A DNA stretch of 53,413 bases, taken from positions 1-53,413 of the forward strand of contig JAJEHI010000036.1 in the NCBI GenBank assembly GCA_022823775.1, read 5' to 3'. Each line of letters starts with the position of its first letter. The stretch's first letter is position 1. Below, one piece after another: positions 1-8,251 of this stretch. The notes under the pieces were generated by a model. That model worked only from the letters and a program-made list of their open reading frames with translations, made no database searches and was not told the origin of the DNA. This DNA is from Defluviicoccus sp. GTDB lineage: Bacteria; Pseudomonadota; Alphaproteobacteria; MPNO01. Made by a program: the position numbers and the translations under genes.

Positions 1-1
1 G

Positions 2-106
2 CGCCTCAACATCATGCATCGCCGCTCCATCCTCAACATCAAGGACCCGCCCAAAACGCCGCCAAACGATGCAAGGCAGATCAGTCTCCAACTCAACCAA
101 TGCTAA
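2..106 (+). CDS. 3' fragment of an unidentified protein, possibly a transposase C-terminus
   Basis: An open frame enters from the left edge and ends at a TAA at 104-106, giving 34 residues that begin RLNIMHRRSILNIKD. The LNxMHRRxxLN pattern recalls the C-terminal helix of ISAs1-type transposases, where a similar hydrophobic/arginine helix precedes the end of the protein. The match is short and from memory, so the family call is weak. It could be the tail of an insertion-sequence gene outside the window. No terminal inverted repeat or target duplication could be defined. Confidence 0.3.
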   Translation, partial: RLNIMHRRSILNIKDPPKTPPNDARQISLQLNQC

Positions 107-192
107 ACCGGACACCAGTGGCTCAAGGCCGGGGTGACAACGGGGGACACGGACGGTCGGTGCGGGCGACCTCCGCCACCGCTCCCTCTGTC

Positions 193-301
193 GTCATGCC
201 CGGACTCGTTCCGGGCATCCACGCGTTGCGGAATCGAGGCATGAACGGGAACGCCGGGCCGGCCGACGGACGTGGATGGCCGGAACGAGTCCGGCCATGA
301 C
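193..301. repeat. Paired-hairpin palindromic intergenic element
   Basis: Two 31-bp arms at 193-223 and 271-301 are inverted copies of each other with two mismatches. Each arm is itself a hairpin: 9-bp stems 196-204/210-218 with loop CTCGT, and 276-284/290-298 with loop ACGAG. The two mismatches between arms are a C/G swap on both sides of the same stem pair, so each hairpin stays fully paired. This is the REP/BIME-like element whose shadow translation contains VMPGLVPGIH, common between genes in Alphaproteobacteria. The rest of 107-525 shows no convincing gene. Confidence 0.8.
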
Positions 302-525
302 GGCGGCGGGTGACGACCGGGGAAACCGGGGCGGTGACGGCGACGGGCGATGCCGACGAACCGAAATGCGTGTCCCGACTCGCGCGAACCGGCGGAAACC
401 CGCTCGTACTCAAGCGTCGCGACCCGTCCGCCGAAGTTAAACCGGACAGCGGTGGCGCAAGTCCGGCGGTGACCGGGAAGCCGGACGGCACGGCAAGTAC
501 ATAGCCGCCACGGCTTTCGTCCCCC

Positions 526-2142
526 TTACCCCCGCCCATCCTCCAGCATCATCGCCGCGCCTTTCTCGGCGATCATGATGGTGGGGCTGTTGGTGTTGCC
601 CGAGGTGATGGCAGGCATGACGGAGGCGTCGATCACGCGGAGGTTCTCGATGCCGTGGAGCTTCAGCCGGTCGTCCACCACGGCCTGCGGGTCGTGGCCC
701 ATCCGGCAGGTGCCGACCGGGTGGAAGATGGTGGTTCCGATGTCGCCCGCGGCCTTCGCCAGCTCCTCGTCGGACCGGCGTTCTCCGCCCGGCAGCACCT
801 CTTCCGGCGTGTACGGGGCGAGCGATGGCGCGGAGGCGATCTTCCGGGTCAGGCGGATCGCATCCACCGCCGTCCGCCGGTCGCCCGGCGTCGACAGGTA
901 GTTGGGCGCGATCGCCGGCGGCTCCTCCGGGTCGGGCGACTTGAGCGTCACCGTTCCCCGGCTCTCCGGGCGCAGGTTGCAAACCGAGGCGGTGAAGGCC
1001 GGGAATTCGTGCAGCGGCTCGCCGAACCGGTCGAGCGACAGCGGCTGCACGTGGTATTGCAGGTTGGCGGTTTCGCGCGACGGATCGGACTTCGTGAACA
1101 CGCCGAGCTGGCTCGGCGCCATCGAGAGCGGCCCGCGCCGGAACAGCGCGTATTCGAGCCCCATCGCCGCCTTGCCCCACAGGCTGTTGGCGCGCTGGTT
1201 GAGGGTGACCGTGTTGGCGACGCGGTAAATCAGGCGGAGCTGCAGATGGTCCTGCAGGTTGCCGCCGACGCCGGGGAGATCGTGCAGCACCGCGACGCCC
1301 TTGTCGCGCAGGAGCCCGCCCGGCCCGACGCCCGAGACCTGGAGGAGATGGGGCGAGCCGATCGACCCCGCCGCCAGGATCGTCTCGCCCGCCACGTCGA
1401 CCCGGGTCTCCGCGCCCTTCAGCCGGAATTCGAGCCCGCTCGCCCGCTTCCCCTCGAACAGGATGCGCCCCGCCTGGGCGTGGGTGAGCACGGTGAGGTT
1501 GGGGCGCCCCCGGGCCGGTTTCAGGAACGCCTGCACGGCGCTCCAGCGCGCGCCGCGCCGCTGGTTGACGACGAACTTGCCGGTCCCCTCGTTGTCGCCG
1601 TCGTTGAAGTCCGGCGTGGGCCGGATGCCGATGTCGTTGCAGGCGCGCTCGAAGGCATCGAGGATCTCCCAGCCGAGCCGCTGGCGCTCGACCCGCCATT
1701 CGCCGCCGGTGCCGTGGAATTCGTCCGATCCGCCGAAATGGTGCTCGGACTTCCGGAACCACGGCAGCACGTCGTCCCAGCCCCAGCCTCGGTTGCCCAT
1801 CTGGGCCCAGCCGTCGTAGTCGCGCGCCTGGCCGCGCATGTAGATCATGCCGTTGATCGACGAGCAGCCGCCCAGCACCCGGCCGCGCGCATAGTTGAGC
1901 GCCCGCCCGTTCAGCCCGTCCTCGGGCTCGGTCCGGAAGCACCAGTCGGTGCGCGGGTTGTTCTGGGTGTAGAGATAGCCGACCGGGATGCGGATCCAGA
2001 AATAATCGTCCCTGCCGCCGGCCTCCAGCAGCAGCACCCGGTTGCGCGGATCCTCCGACAGCCGGTTGGCCAGCACGCACCCGGCCGACCCCGCGCCGAC
2101 GATCGCGTAGTCGAAGCTGCCGATGCTGGCGGACCCCGTCAT
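526..2142 (-). CDS. GMC family FAD-dependent oxidoreductase (choline dehydrogenase-like)
   Basis: Predicted flavoprotein alcohol dehydrogenase/oxidase of 538 residues, the usual GMC length. The N-terminal ADP-binding Rossmann motif GAGSAG is at residues 16-21, followed by VLLLEAGG. The GMC signature GRVLGGCSSINGMIYMRG lies at 87-104. Near the C-terminus HPVGTCRMG supplies the catalytic His474, and Asn518 of GNTNSPT completes the His-Asn pair with the 44-residue spacing seen in choline oxidase. A GGGGAGG Shine-Dalgarno precedes ATG 2142. BetA-like in overall sequence, but no betaine aldehyde dehydrogenase or BetI neighbour is present, so the alcohol substrate is unknown. It follows the START-like gene on the same strand. 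Confidence 0.9.
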   Translation of the reverse strand: MTGSASIGSFDYAIVGAGSAGCVLANRLSEDPRNRVLLLEAGGRDDYFWIRIPVGYLYTQNNPRTDWCFRTEPEDGLNGRALNYARGRVLGGCSSINGMIYMRGQARDYDGWAQMGNRGWGWDDVLPWFRKSEHHFGGSDEFHGTGGEWRVERQRLGWEILDAFERACNDIGIRPTPDFNDGDNEGTGKFVVNQRRGARWSAVQAFLKPARGRPNLTVLTHAQAGRILFEGKRASGLEFRLKGAETRVDVAGETILAAGSIGSPHLLQVSGVGPGGLLRDKGVAVLHDLPGVGGNLQDHLQLRLIYRVANTVTLNQRANSLWGKAAMGLEYALFRRGPLSMAPSQLGVFTKSDPSRETANLQYHVQPLSLDRFGEPLHEFPAFTASVCNLRPESRGTVTLKSPDPEEPPAIAPNYLSTPGDRRTAVDAIRLTRKIASAPSLAPYTPEEVLPGGERRSDEELAKAAGDIGTTIFHPVGTCRMGHDPQAVVDDRLKLHGIENLRVIDASVMPAITSGNTNSPTIMIAEKGAAMMLEDGRG

Positions 2143-2184
2143 CCCGTGCCTCCCCGCGCCTTGCCGGCCATGACGAGGACCGGA

Positions 2185-2664
2185 TCAGCCGGCCGCGATC
2201 GCGCCCTCGCCGACCAGCCTCCGCACCGTATCGACCGTCGACTGGACCGCCTTGAGATAGGTGTCCTCCATGCCGGCCGCGTAGGCGGCTTCCTCGGCGC
2301 TGCCGTGCTCCATGTCGTCGCGGCTCAGGGTGAAGGTGAAACGGAGCAGGAGCTCGCCGTTCCCGCCTTCGAGGATCTCGTTCAGGATGGTTCCCTTCTC
2401 GATCCCGTCGAGCCGCTCGAACGCGACCCTGGTCTCGGGCTCGAACTCCACCCTCTCCCGCATCGCCCGGCCGCCGATCCGGATCGACCGCACGAGCCAG
2501 TTCTCGCCGCGCTCCTCGACCTCGCATGTCTCCATCACCGGCACGAAGGGGAGCGCGTTCTCCCCCTTCATCACCAGCCCTCGCCAGGGCGCCGCGCGGT
2601 CGAGAACCCTGTCGCCGGGACCCAGGTCCGCGTTGACCGATACCGTCTTGTCGACCGTGAACAT
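2185..2664 (-). CDS. SRPBCC/START-like protein, AtaL-like (DUF1857)
   Basis: A 159-residue protein beginning MFTVDKTVSVNADLG. The alternating strands, WLVRSIRIGG, VEFEPETRVAF and a long C-terminal helix (TYLKAVQSTVDTVRRLV) fit the helix-grip fold of AtaL-like/DUF1857 proteins, which bind small hydrophobic ligands; no enzymatic activity is assigned. ATG 2664 was chosen over a longer in-frame start at 2862 because GGGGAGA lies just upstream and the extra N-terminus is arginine-rich and unlike the family. It lies 42 bp upstream of the GMC gene on the same strand, so the two are probably co-transcribed. Confidence 0.75.
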   Translation of the reverse strand: MFTVDKTVSVNADLGPGDRVLDRAAPWRGLVMKGENALPFVPVMETCEVEERGENWLVRSIRIGGRAMRERVEFEPETRVAFERLDGIEKGTILNEILEGGNGELLLRFTFTLSRDDMEHGSAEEAAYAAGMEDTYLKAVQSTVDTVRRLVGEGAIAAG

Positions 2665-2883
2665 CGCCGTCTCCCCGATCCGTCCGCCTATCGTGCGCGC
2701 TCGCGGCCCCGGCGTAAACTCGCCGCGGCATTCGGCGGTGTCTCGCCTTGAGATCCGGCGCTTGCGGCAGGTCTCGGGCCGGTTCGGCTTCGGCGCCCGC
2801 GCGTCGATCGGCGCGACGACCCATTCCATGTCCCGCAACGTATCCGAGACCCGGGCGGCCATGGCGGGCGACGACGCAGGCTC

Positions 2884-3366
2884 CTAAGGCCTGGAGCGAG
2901 TTCTGAAGAGAACGTACACCGCAAAGGCCCGACGGTCTTTGGCGGAAGCGGATCGGAACCGTTGGATCGTTACCCTCGCGGCCGCGATATCTCTCTGGAC
3001 TTCCAATTTGGCGAACCGGGCGGATGGATCGTAATCCGCCAAATGACGCTTTTCTTGTAGCGAGACAAAGAGATGGGCAAAGTCTTCTATATCTTGCGGA
3101 AATTTTGACAAGAAATTCTTGTTCGTACAGTTGTTCTTAGCGACTCCATGTTCCAATGCACGATACACTTGTCGCCACGCCGGTTCGCTCCTATCCGCAT
3201 TCGGACCGCCGACCAGTGTGGTAGCACAGCAATTCGCAAGGCAGTGAAACATGGCATAGTAAGCCGTGCTCGCTGCCCTGCGCAGGTTAGATTGCCGCGG
3301 TCGTCTGTTCTTTCCGGCTCCTGTTACCAGTTCTTCGGCAGTACTCAGTAAGTCATCCCACTGCAT
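2884..3366 (-). CDS. HEPN-like domain protein, probable toxin of a two-gene module
   Basis: A 160-residue, mostly helical protein. The segment RRAASTAYYAMFHCLANC near residues 29-46 matches the YYAMFH helix of HEPN domains, and LQEKRHLADYDPSARF carries the R..ADY element often seen in the second half of such domains. HEPN proteins are frequently RNases or adenylylation targets in toxin-antitoxin and abortive-infection modules. The start overlaps the end of the upstream gene by 14 bp, implying coupled translation. Base composition is clearly more AT-rich than the flanks, consistent with transfer. The family assignment rests on these motifs; a canonical RxxxxH motif is not obvious, so RNase activity is uncertain. 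Confidence 0.6.
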   Translation of the reverse strand: MQWDDLLSTAEELVTGAGKNRRPRQSNLRRAASTAYYAMFHCLANCCATTLVGGPNADRSEPAWRQVYRALEHGVAKNNCTNKNFLSKFPQDIEDFAHLFVSLQEKRHLADYDPSARFAKLEVQRDIAAARVTIQRFRSASAKDRRAFAVYVLFRTRSRP

Positions 3367-3655
3367 TCTTTACCGTTTTCATATCGGAACTGGACAGATA
3401 GGAAATTACGGGGAAAGCATCTTCTGTGAGTTCTTGCAACAAGCGGGGGCGCATGCGTCGGACCACGCCGGACGCCAGCGTTGCGTCGAACTGGTCGTCA
3501 GTGCCGTTAAAAACGACATAGACGCGAAGAATCTCCTCGTCATCCTCGTTGGAGGTGCGGACGACGTGTACGTCGCCGATTCGGTCGACGCCAAAGACTC
3601 CCCGCAGGACATCCCTGATGACGCTCTTCAGCTTTCGGTTTTCAGCCATGGCCAC
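3353..3655 (-). CDS. Small conserved-looking partner of the HEPN-like protein
   Basis: A 100-residue acidic protein with alternating strands and helices (DVHVVRTSNEDDEEILRVY, then PVISYLSSSD). Its position directly upstream of, and overlapping, a HEPN-like gene resembles minimal nucleotidyltransferase-HEPN pairs, in which the small partner is the antidote. However, the GSxxRG nucleotidyltransferase signature is absent, so it may be a diverged or unrelated partner. ATG at 3655 or the third codon (3649) are both possible starts. I do not recognise the family. Confidence 0.5.
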   Translation of the reverse strand: MAMAENRKLKSVIRDVLRGVFGVDRIGDVHVVRTSNEDDEEILRVYVVFNGTDDQFDATLASGVVRRMRPRLLQELTEDAFPVISYLSSSDMKTVKNAVG

Positions 3656-3670
3656 AATCCTGTAGGCAGC

Positions 3671-3862
3671 TTACCGTGCGGTTGCGCGACGCTCGTCCCC
3701 GGGGCCTTTCGGCATCGCTAGACCCTTATGGTCTTCGCCGGCCTGTAGGCTCTCCCTGGCATGTTTTGCATTGGCCATCTCCCACCGCCCACAGGGTATC
3801 ATTCCGCCCCGCTCGATCCTGTCAAAGGAATTCTGTGCAACGAAGCCGTGCGTCGCCGACAT
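3671..3862 (-). CDS. Possible small protein upstream of the HEPN pair
   Basis: A 63-residue frame starting MSATHGFVAQNSFDR and ending 15 bp before the HEPN partner gene. GAGAGGA stands 6 nt before the ATG, a good ribosome site, which is the main reason for listing it. Codon use is less GC-biased than neighbouring genes, like the two genes downstream. No motif is recognised. It may be a third member of the cassette, a leader peptide, or the remnant of a decayed gene. Confidence 0.3.
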   Translation of the reverse strand: MSATHGFVAQNSFDRIERGGMIPCGRWEMANAKHARESLQAGEDHKGLAMPKGPGDERRATAR

Positions 3863-3970
3863 GGGATTCCTCTCGACCACGTTCCATGCGCGGCTGGGGC
3901 CGCAGGCGTTTCAAGCCGAGACGCTGCCCGGCGTTCGGCATTCACGCATCCAGTCGAGGAGACCCAGGAC

Positions 3971-4381
3971 ATGAACGAAACCCCGGACCTGCCGCCGGAG
4001 ATCGAGGCCTTCGTCGAACCCTGCTACGTCGATGCCTTCGGGACCGTTCCGCCGATACCCAACGAGCGGCTTCGCACCGGCGCGGCGCTGGATCCCGCGC
4101 TCACGCTGGCCAGCGAAGAGGCGCGCAGGAGCGCGCTGTTCTCCGACGTGTTCGACAACAAGACCGCGCAGCTGCTGGTCGTCGCGATCATGGCCGGAAC
4201 GGGAAGCCCCGGTCTCAAGTGGCACGTTCTCGCCGCCCGGCGCTACGGCGCGAGCTGGCAGGAACTCTACAAGACGATCGAGATCGCCGCCTTCTTCAAG
4301 GGCTTCGGGGCGCTTCAGGAGGGCGGGCTTGAGGTGGGCCGGCTGTGGCGGGAGGAAGAAGGCGGGACCGGAACCCGCTGA
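3971..4381 (+). CDS. Carboxymuconolactone decarboxylase (CMD/AhpD-like) family protein
   Basis: A 136-residue all-helical protein. The core KWHVLAARRYGASWQELYKTIEIAAFFKG matches the CMD repeat, with His in the WHVLAAR helix and the GAS-x-EL turn. No CxxC motif is present, so it resembles the decarboxylase/lactonase-type subgroup rather than the thiol peroxidase AhpD. Family members act on aromatic-derived lactones or have unknown roles. ATG 3971 has GAGGAG upstream; the longer in-frame extension back to 3761 lies in the intergenic spacer and was rejected. It stands alone, divergent from the HEPN cassette. Confidence 0.8.
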   Translation: MNETPDLPPEIEAFVEPCYVDAFGTVPPIPNERLRTGAALDPALTLASEEARRSALFSDVFDNKTAQLLVVAIMAGTGSPGLKWHVLAARRYGASWQELYKTIEIAAFFKGFGALQEGGLEVGRLWREEEGGTGTR

Positions 4382-4408
4382 CGCGCCGCCGCGGAGACCG
4401 CGCCGCCC

Positions 4409-5395
4409 CTACTCCGCCGCCTCCGGGCGGGGGGAGACGCCGGCGCCGGCGGCCCGGTGGATCTTTTCGATATAGTGCTCGCCGAGGGTCACCGCGTCGC
4501 CGGCGTCGTCGAAGATGCCGTTCAGCATGGCGTCGTGGTTGGGCTGGTGGAAGAACACCAGCGATATCCGGTCGCGCCGCGCCGCGCCCGCGGGCGGGTT
4601 CGCCACCCGGTGCAGGGTCGAGGCCCAGCGGCCCCCCGTCCAGCGAGCCATCGCATCGCCGAGGTTGCAGACGAAACCGTCCGGCGGCGGGCTCACGTCG
4701 GTCCAGCCGGCGCGCGGCATCCTGACCTGCAGCGTCCCCGGCACGTCGTCGCCGCGGAGGATCGTGAGCGTGCCGTAATCGGTATGGGCGCCCGCGCGCA
4801 GTTGGCTCTCCGCCGGGGATTCGGTCTGCGCCGGGTAGCGGATCAGCCGCATCACGCAGGCCGGGCGGTCGATCTTGTCGGCGAAGAAATCCTCGTCCAC
4901 CCCGAGCGCCATCGCCATCGCCCCCATCAGCCGGCCGCCGAGCCCGAGCAGGGTGCGGAAATATTCGTCCACCGTCTCGCGGAAATTCTCCGGTCTCGCG
5001 GGATAGCGGTTGTCGCCGAAGAAATAGGCCGCGGTCTCGCCTTTGTAATAGGGATCGTCCGGCACGTCCGGCTGCCCCATCGCGTAGGCTTCCTGCAGGT
5101 CGGGCGGGGTCTTCACCCCGAGCGTGTAGGCGAGCGAGCGGTCGGCGAACGGGTAGTAGCCGCGCCCGACCCGGCTCTCCGGGCGCAGGATCGCGCGCTT
5201 CTTGGCCACCGGCAGGGCGAAGAAATCGGCGGCCGCCTGGCGGGTGCGGGCGATCAGATCGGCCGGAACCCCGTGGCCGACGATGCAGAAGAAGCCCGAT
5301 TCCTCGCAGGCCGCGGCGATTTGGTCCGCGACCTTGCGCTTGTCCTCGTCCCCGCCGTGCAGATAGGGGCCGACATCGATGACCGGGATCGCCAT
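4409..5395 (-). CDS. Isopenicillin N synthase-like 2-oxoglutarate/Fe(II) oxygenase
   Basis: A 328-residue non-haem iron oxygenase. The DIOX N-terminal domain begins IPVIDVGPYL. The iron facial triad is visible as His204-x-Asp206 (GAHTDYGTL) and His262 (TLHRVANPP); Arg276-x-Ser278 in DRISLVFF binds the 2-oxoglutarate carboxylate. ATG 5395 is preceded by AGGAGG at an 8-nt spacing, so the start ten codons upstream is rejected. Substrates across the family range from peptides to flavonoids and none can be named here. It is monocistronic or co-transcribed with the small coiled-coil gene upstream (52 bp away). Confidence 0.88.
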   Translation of the reverse strand: MAIPVIDVGPYLHGGDEDKRKVADQIAAACEESGFFCIVGHGVPADLIARTRQAAADFFALPVAKKRAILRPESRVGRGYYPFADRSLAYTLGVKTPPDLQEAYAMGQPDVPDDPYYKGETAAYFFGDNRYPARPENFRETVDEYFRTLLGLGGRLMGAMAMALGVDEDFFADKIDRPACVMRLIRYPAQTESPAESQLRAGAHTDYGTLTILRGDDVPGTLQVRMPRAGWTDVSPPPDGFVCNLGDAMARWTGGRWASTLHRVANPPAGAARRDRISLVFFHQPNHDAMLNGIFDDAGDAVTLGEHYIEKIHRAAGAGVSPRPEAAE

Positions 5396-5447
5396 GGGCT
5401 TCGCCTCCTCTCGGGACCGCGGCAAACCGCTCCCGGCCGAGGGTCGT

Positions 5448-5711
5448 TCATGCCGGAGCGTCGGTCAACTCCAGGCGTCGCTCGATGCGCTCGAGCCGTT
5501 CGCCCATGTGGTCGAGCCGTTGATGCACGAGCGCGAGATCGCCTTGCAGGTTAGCGAACTGACCCTGCTGGTTGGCCATGTTGCGCTCGATCGAGGAGAC
5601 GCGTTGCCGGATGTCGCTCAGCTCGGTCCGGAACTCGCGCCGCATGTCCGCGATCTCGCTTCGGATCCCGCGCAGTTGCTCCAGCACCAGGTTCTCGATT
5701 TCGGCGTTCAT
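5448..5711 (-). CDS. Small coiled-coil protein
   Basis: An 87-residue hypothetical protein beginning MNAEIENLVLEQLRGIRSEI and composed of heptad repeats (ADMRREFRTELSDIRQRV, ERNMANQQGQFANLQGDL, HQRLDHMGERLERIERRL). Leucine, isoleucine and methionine fall at a/d positions along almost the whole chain, so it should form a parallel coiled coil. There is no signal or membrane segment. Similar short coiled-coil proteins are frequent in alphaproteobacteria without known function. It precedes the 2OG oxygenase on the same strand. Confidence 0.65.
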   Translation of the reverse strand: MNAEIENLVLEQLRGIRSEIADMRREFRTELSDIRQRVSSIERNMANQQGQFANLQGDLALVHQRLDHMGERLERIERRLELTDAPA

Positions 5712-5853
5712 CGCTTCAGCCTAACCGGAAACCACCGGCTTCCGATAGATGAATCCGGGCACCCGGCCGATGGACGGGCCGGGACCGTCGGTTATGGTGA
5801 TAGAGGAGATCGTGCGCGGTCTCCACGGAAAACGCGGTTGCCGGGGGAAGACG

Positions 5854-6507
5854 ATGCCGACGGTGGCGGTTATCGGGGCGAGCCGGGGCATCGGGCTCGG
5901 GCTGGTCGAAGTATACGCGGGCGAAGGCTGGCGGGTGCACGCGACGACGCGAACCCCGCGCGATCCGGGCGCGCTCGGCGAGGTGGCGGGCGAGGTGCGG
6001 ATCCACGGGCTGGAGGTCACCGATGCCGCGCAGCGGGAGGCGTTTCGGGATGCGCTGGGCGGCGAGGCGATCGACGTGCTGATTCACAACGCGGGTGTCT
6101 ACGGCGACGGGATGACCGCGGCCGAGGTCAACCGCGTCAACGCCGAGGCCCCGATCCAGACGGCCGAATTGCTGATGGACGCGGTGGCCCGCGGCGCGCA
6201 GCGCAAGATCGCGCTGATCACCAGCACGATGGGCGCGCGCCGGGGATCGCGCCGCGGCCTCGGCAAGTACGGCGACTCCAAGGCGGCGCTCAACGACCGG
6301 TTCCGCGCGCTCGCCGGGAGCTGGCGCGAGCGCGGCTGCCTCGCGGTCGTCATCCATCCCGGCTGGGTCCGCACCGACATGGGCGGGCGCAACGCCGCCA
6401 TCTCGGTGGCCGACAGCGCGCGCGGGATTTACGACGTCATGGCCGGGCTCGACGAATCGCGGCACGGCCGGTTCTGGAACTGGGACGGGCGCGAGCACCC
6501 TTGGTAG
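5854..6507 (+). CDS. SDR family oxidoreductase (C-factor/sniffer-like)
   Basis: A 217-residue short-chain dehydrogenase. The nucleotide-binding motif GASRGIGLGL is at residues 8-17, the NAG motif is in IHNAG, and the YxxxK active site is KYGDSKAAL. The compact length and the closing HPGWVRTDMGG resemble the C-factor/sniffer type of carbonyl reductase. ATG 5854 follows a GGGGGAAG ribosome site; the in-frame extension from 5749 is non-family sequence. The substrate is unknown. It ends facing the GMC gene, with a two-hairpin repeat between the two 3' ends. Confidence 0.85.
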   Translation: MPTVAVIGASRGIGLGLVEVYAGEGWRVHATTRTPRDPGALGEVAGEVRIHGLEVTDAAQREAFRDALGGEAIDVLIHNAGVYGDGMTAAEVNRVNAEAPIQTAELLMDAVARGAQRKIALITSTMGARRGSRRGLGKYGDSKAALNDRFRALAGSWRERGCLAVVIHPGWVRTDMGGRNAAISVADSARGIYDVMAGLDESRHGRFWNWDGREHPW

Positions 6508-6540
6508 GGAGAGGCGGCGGGCGTTTGTGCCGGCGTGGGC

Positions 6541-6641
6541 CACCCTCCCCCGGCCCCTCCCGCAAGCGGGAGGGGAGACGGTAAGGATGGGTCGGCGAGG
6601 GGGTCCCCTCTCCCCAGCGGGGAGAGGGTTAGGGTGAGGGG
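6541..6641. repeat. Two-hairpin composite repeat, copy A
   Basis: Two perfect hairpins lie between convergent genes. The first is a 10-bp stem at 6554-6575 (CCCCTCCCGC / GCGGGAGGGG, loop AA); the second is a 10-bp stem at 6606-6628 (CCCTCTCCCC / GGGGAGAGGG, loop AGC). The same pair recurs at 9357-9458 and 16460-16552, there in the opposite orientation. Here it may also act as a bidirectional terminator. It is a BIME-like non-coding repeat. Confidence 0.8.
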
Positions 6642-6643
6642 CG

Positions 6644-8242
6644 TTACGCCGCGCCGGCCTTGATCAGGTCGGCGGTCTTTTCGCCGATCATGATCGCGGG
6701 CGCGTTGGTGTTGCCGCCGACGATGGTCGGCATGATCGAGCAGTCGGCCACCCGGAGTCCGTCCACGCCCTTCACGCGGAGCTCCGCGTCGACCACCGCG
6801 AGATCGTCGTTGCCCATCCTGCAGGTGCCGACGGGGTGGAAGATCGTCGCCCCGAAGCGCCGGATATAGGCGGCGAGCTCCTCGTCGGTCCGGACCTCTT
6901 CGCCGGGCTCGATCTCGCGCGGCCGGTACTTGTCGAAGACCGCGGCGTGGTTGATCCGCCTCGCTTCCTTCAGCCCCCTGATCAGCACCCGGAGGTCTTC
7001 CTCTTCCGAGAAGAACCGGGGATCGATGACCGGCGGCGCGTCGGGATCGGCGGAGGCAAGCGCCACCGTGCCCCGGCTCTTCGGCCTGAGCAGCACCGCG
7101 TGGCCCGAATAGCCGTGACCGTACTCGATCATCTTCGGCGGCGGCGCGCGGTGGCCCGGCACGAAGACGAGCTGGATGTCGGGCCGGTCGAGGCCCGGCT
7201 CGGTGCGGATGAAACCGCCTGACTCGATCAGGTTCGACGAGAAGATGCCGCGCCGCGCGAAAACGTATCTGACGGCGTCGAAGGCGAGGGACGGCATCTT
7301 CGGCCAGGACCATCCCCAGGGGATGCGCGACTCGGTGCGCATCATGGTCATGATCGCGACATGGTCCTGGAGGTTCTTTCCCACGCCCGGCAGATGGCGG
7401 ACCGGATCGATCCCGACCTTTTCGATCTCCGCCCGGTCGCCGATGCCGGACAGCATGAGGATCTTGGGCGAGGAAATCGCGCCGGCCGAGACGATCGTCT
7501 CGCGGCGGGCGGCGACGAAGCGCCCGCCCGGCAGCTCCACGCCGGTCGCGCGCCCGTTCTCCAGCCGGACGCGCCTCGCCGGGGCGTCGGTCATGACGGT
7601 GAAGTTCGGCCGCTTCATCGCCGGGCGGATATAGCCCATCGCGGTCGACCAGCGCCGGCCGTTCTTCTGGGTCACCTGGTGGAGGCCGACCCCGTCCTGG
7701 GTGTCGCCGTTGAAATCCGGGTTGTGGCGGTGCTGAAGCGACTCGCAGGCCGCGACATAGTCCTTCTCCAGCGGGCTCACGGTGTTGCAGAAGGTGACAT
7801 TGAGCGGCCCGCCGGTGCCGTGATGTTCGCTGTCGCCGAACTGTTCGTTGTGCTCCGATTTCAGGAAATAGGGCTTCACGTCGGCCCACGACCAGCCCGG
7901 ATTCCCGAGCGCCGCCCATTCGTCGTAGTCGAGCGGGTTGCCCCGGATGTAGACCATGCCGTTGATCGAGCTCGTCCCGCCGAGCGTCTTGCCCCGGGGC
8001 ATGAAGATCGGCCGGCCGTTCATGGTCTCCTGCGGCCGGGAGAAGAACCGCCAGTTGACCTTGCGGTGGTCGGGAAGCCGCATGATGCCGGTCGGGACGT
8101 GGATGAAGGGGCTGCGGTCGGGCGGCCCCGCCTCCAGCAGGCAGACGGAGACGGACGGGTCCTCGGTCAGCCGGTTGGCGATCGCCGCCCCGGCCGAGCC
8201 GGCGCCGACGACGACATAGTCGAAGGAAGGGGTGTCGCTCAT
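6644..8242 (-). CDS. GMC family FAD-dependent oxidoreductase
   Basis: A 532-residue GMC flavoenzyme. The FAD Rossmann motif GAGSAG is at 13-18, the GMC signature GKTLGGTSSINGMVYIRG is near 83-100, and the catalytic pair is His469 (HPVGTCRMG) and Asn513 (GNTNAPA), again 44 residues apart. It is a paralogue of the GMC gene at 526-2142. The gene starts 9 bp after the end of the aldo/keto reductase gene, so the two form an operon in which a primary alcohol could be oxidised and a carbonyl reduced. GGGAAAGG precedes the ATG. The substrate is unknown. Confidence 0.9.
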   Translation of the reverse strand: MSDTPSFDYVVVGAGSAGAAIANRLTEDPSVSVCLLEAGPPDRSPFIHVPTGIMRLPDHRKVNWRFFSRPQETMNGRPIFMPRGKTLGGTSSINGMVYIRGNPLDYDEWAALGNPGWSWADVKPYFLKSEHNEQFGDSEHHGTGGPLNVTFCNTVSPLEKDYVAACESLQHRHNPDFNGDTQDGVGLHQVTQKNGRRWSTAMGYIRPAMKRPNFTVMTDAPARRVRLENGRATGVELPGGRFVAARRETIVSAGAISSPKILMLSGIGDRAEIEKVGIDPVRHLPGVGKNLQDHVAIMTMMRTESRIPWGWSWPKMPSLAFDAVRYVFARRGIFSSNLIESGGFIRTEPGLDRPDIQLVFVPGHRAPPPKMIEYGHGYSGHAVLLRPKSRGTVALASADPDAPPVIDPRFFSEEEDLRVLIRGLKEARRINHAAVFDKYRPREIEPGEEVRTDEELAAYIRRFGATIFHPVGTCRMGNDDLAVVDAELRVKGVDGLRVADCSIMPTIVGGNTNAPAIMIGEKTADLIKAGAA

Positions 8243-8251
8243 ATCCTTTCC

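Noticed and set aside
655..2751. Very long open frame on the plus strand opposite the GMC gene
   Set aside because: It is the antisense shadow of a high-GC gene; its product is rich in Arg, Pro and Ala with no domain, while the minus-strand frame is a complete GMC enzyme.
2665..2862. N-terminal extension of the START-like protein
   Set aside because: The extra residues are arginine-rich and unlike the family, and a good ribosome site marks ATG 2664.
3971..4381. AhpD-type thiol peroxidase for the CMD protein
   Set aside because: It has no CxxC or CxxU motif, so the redox mechanism of AhpD cannot apply.
6541..6641. Ordinary bidirectional terminator only
   Set aside because: The same two hairpins occur in a divergent promoter region (9357-9458), where a terminator role makes little sense; no T-tract follows them.
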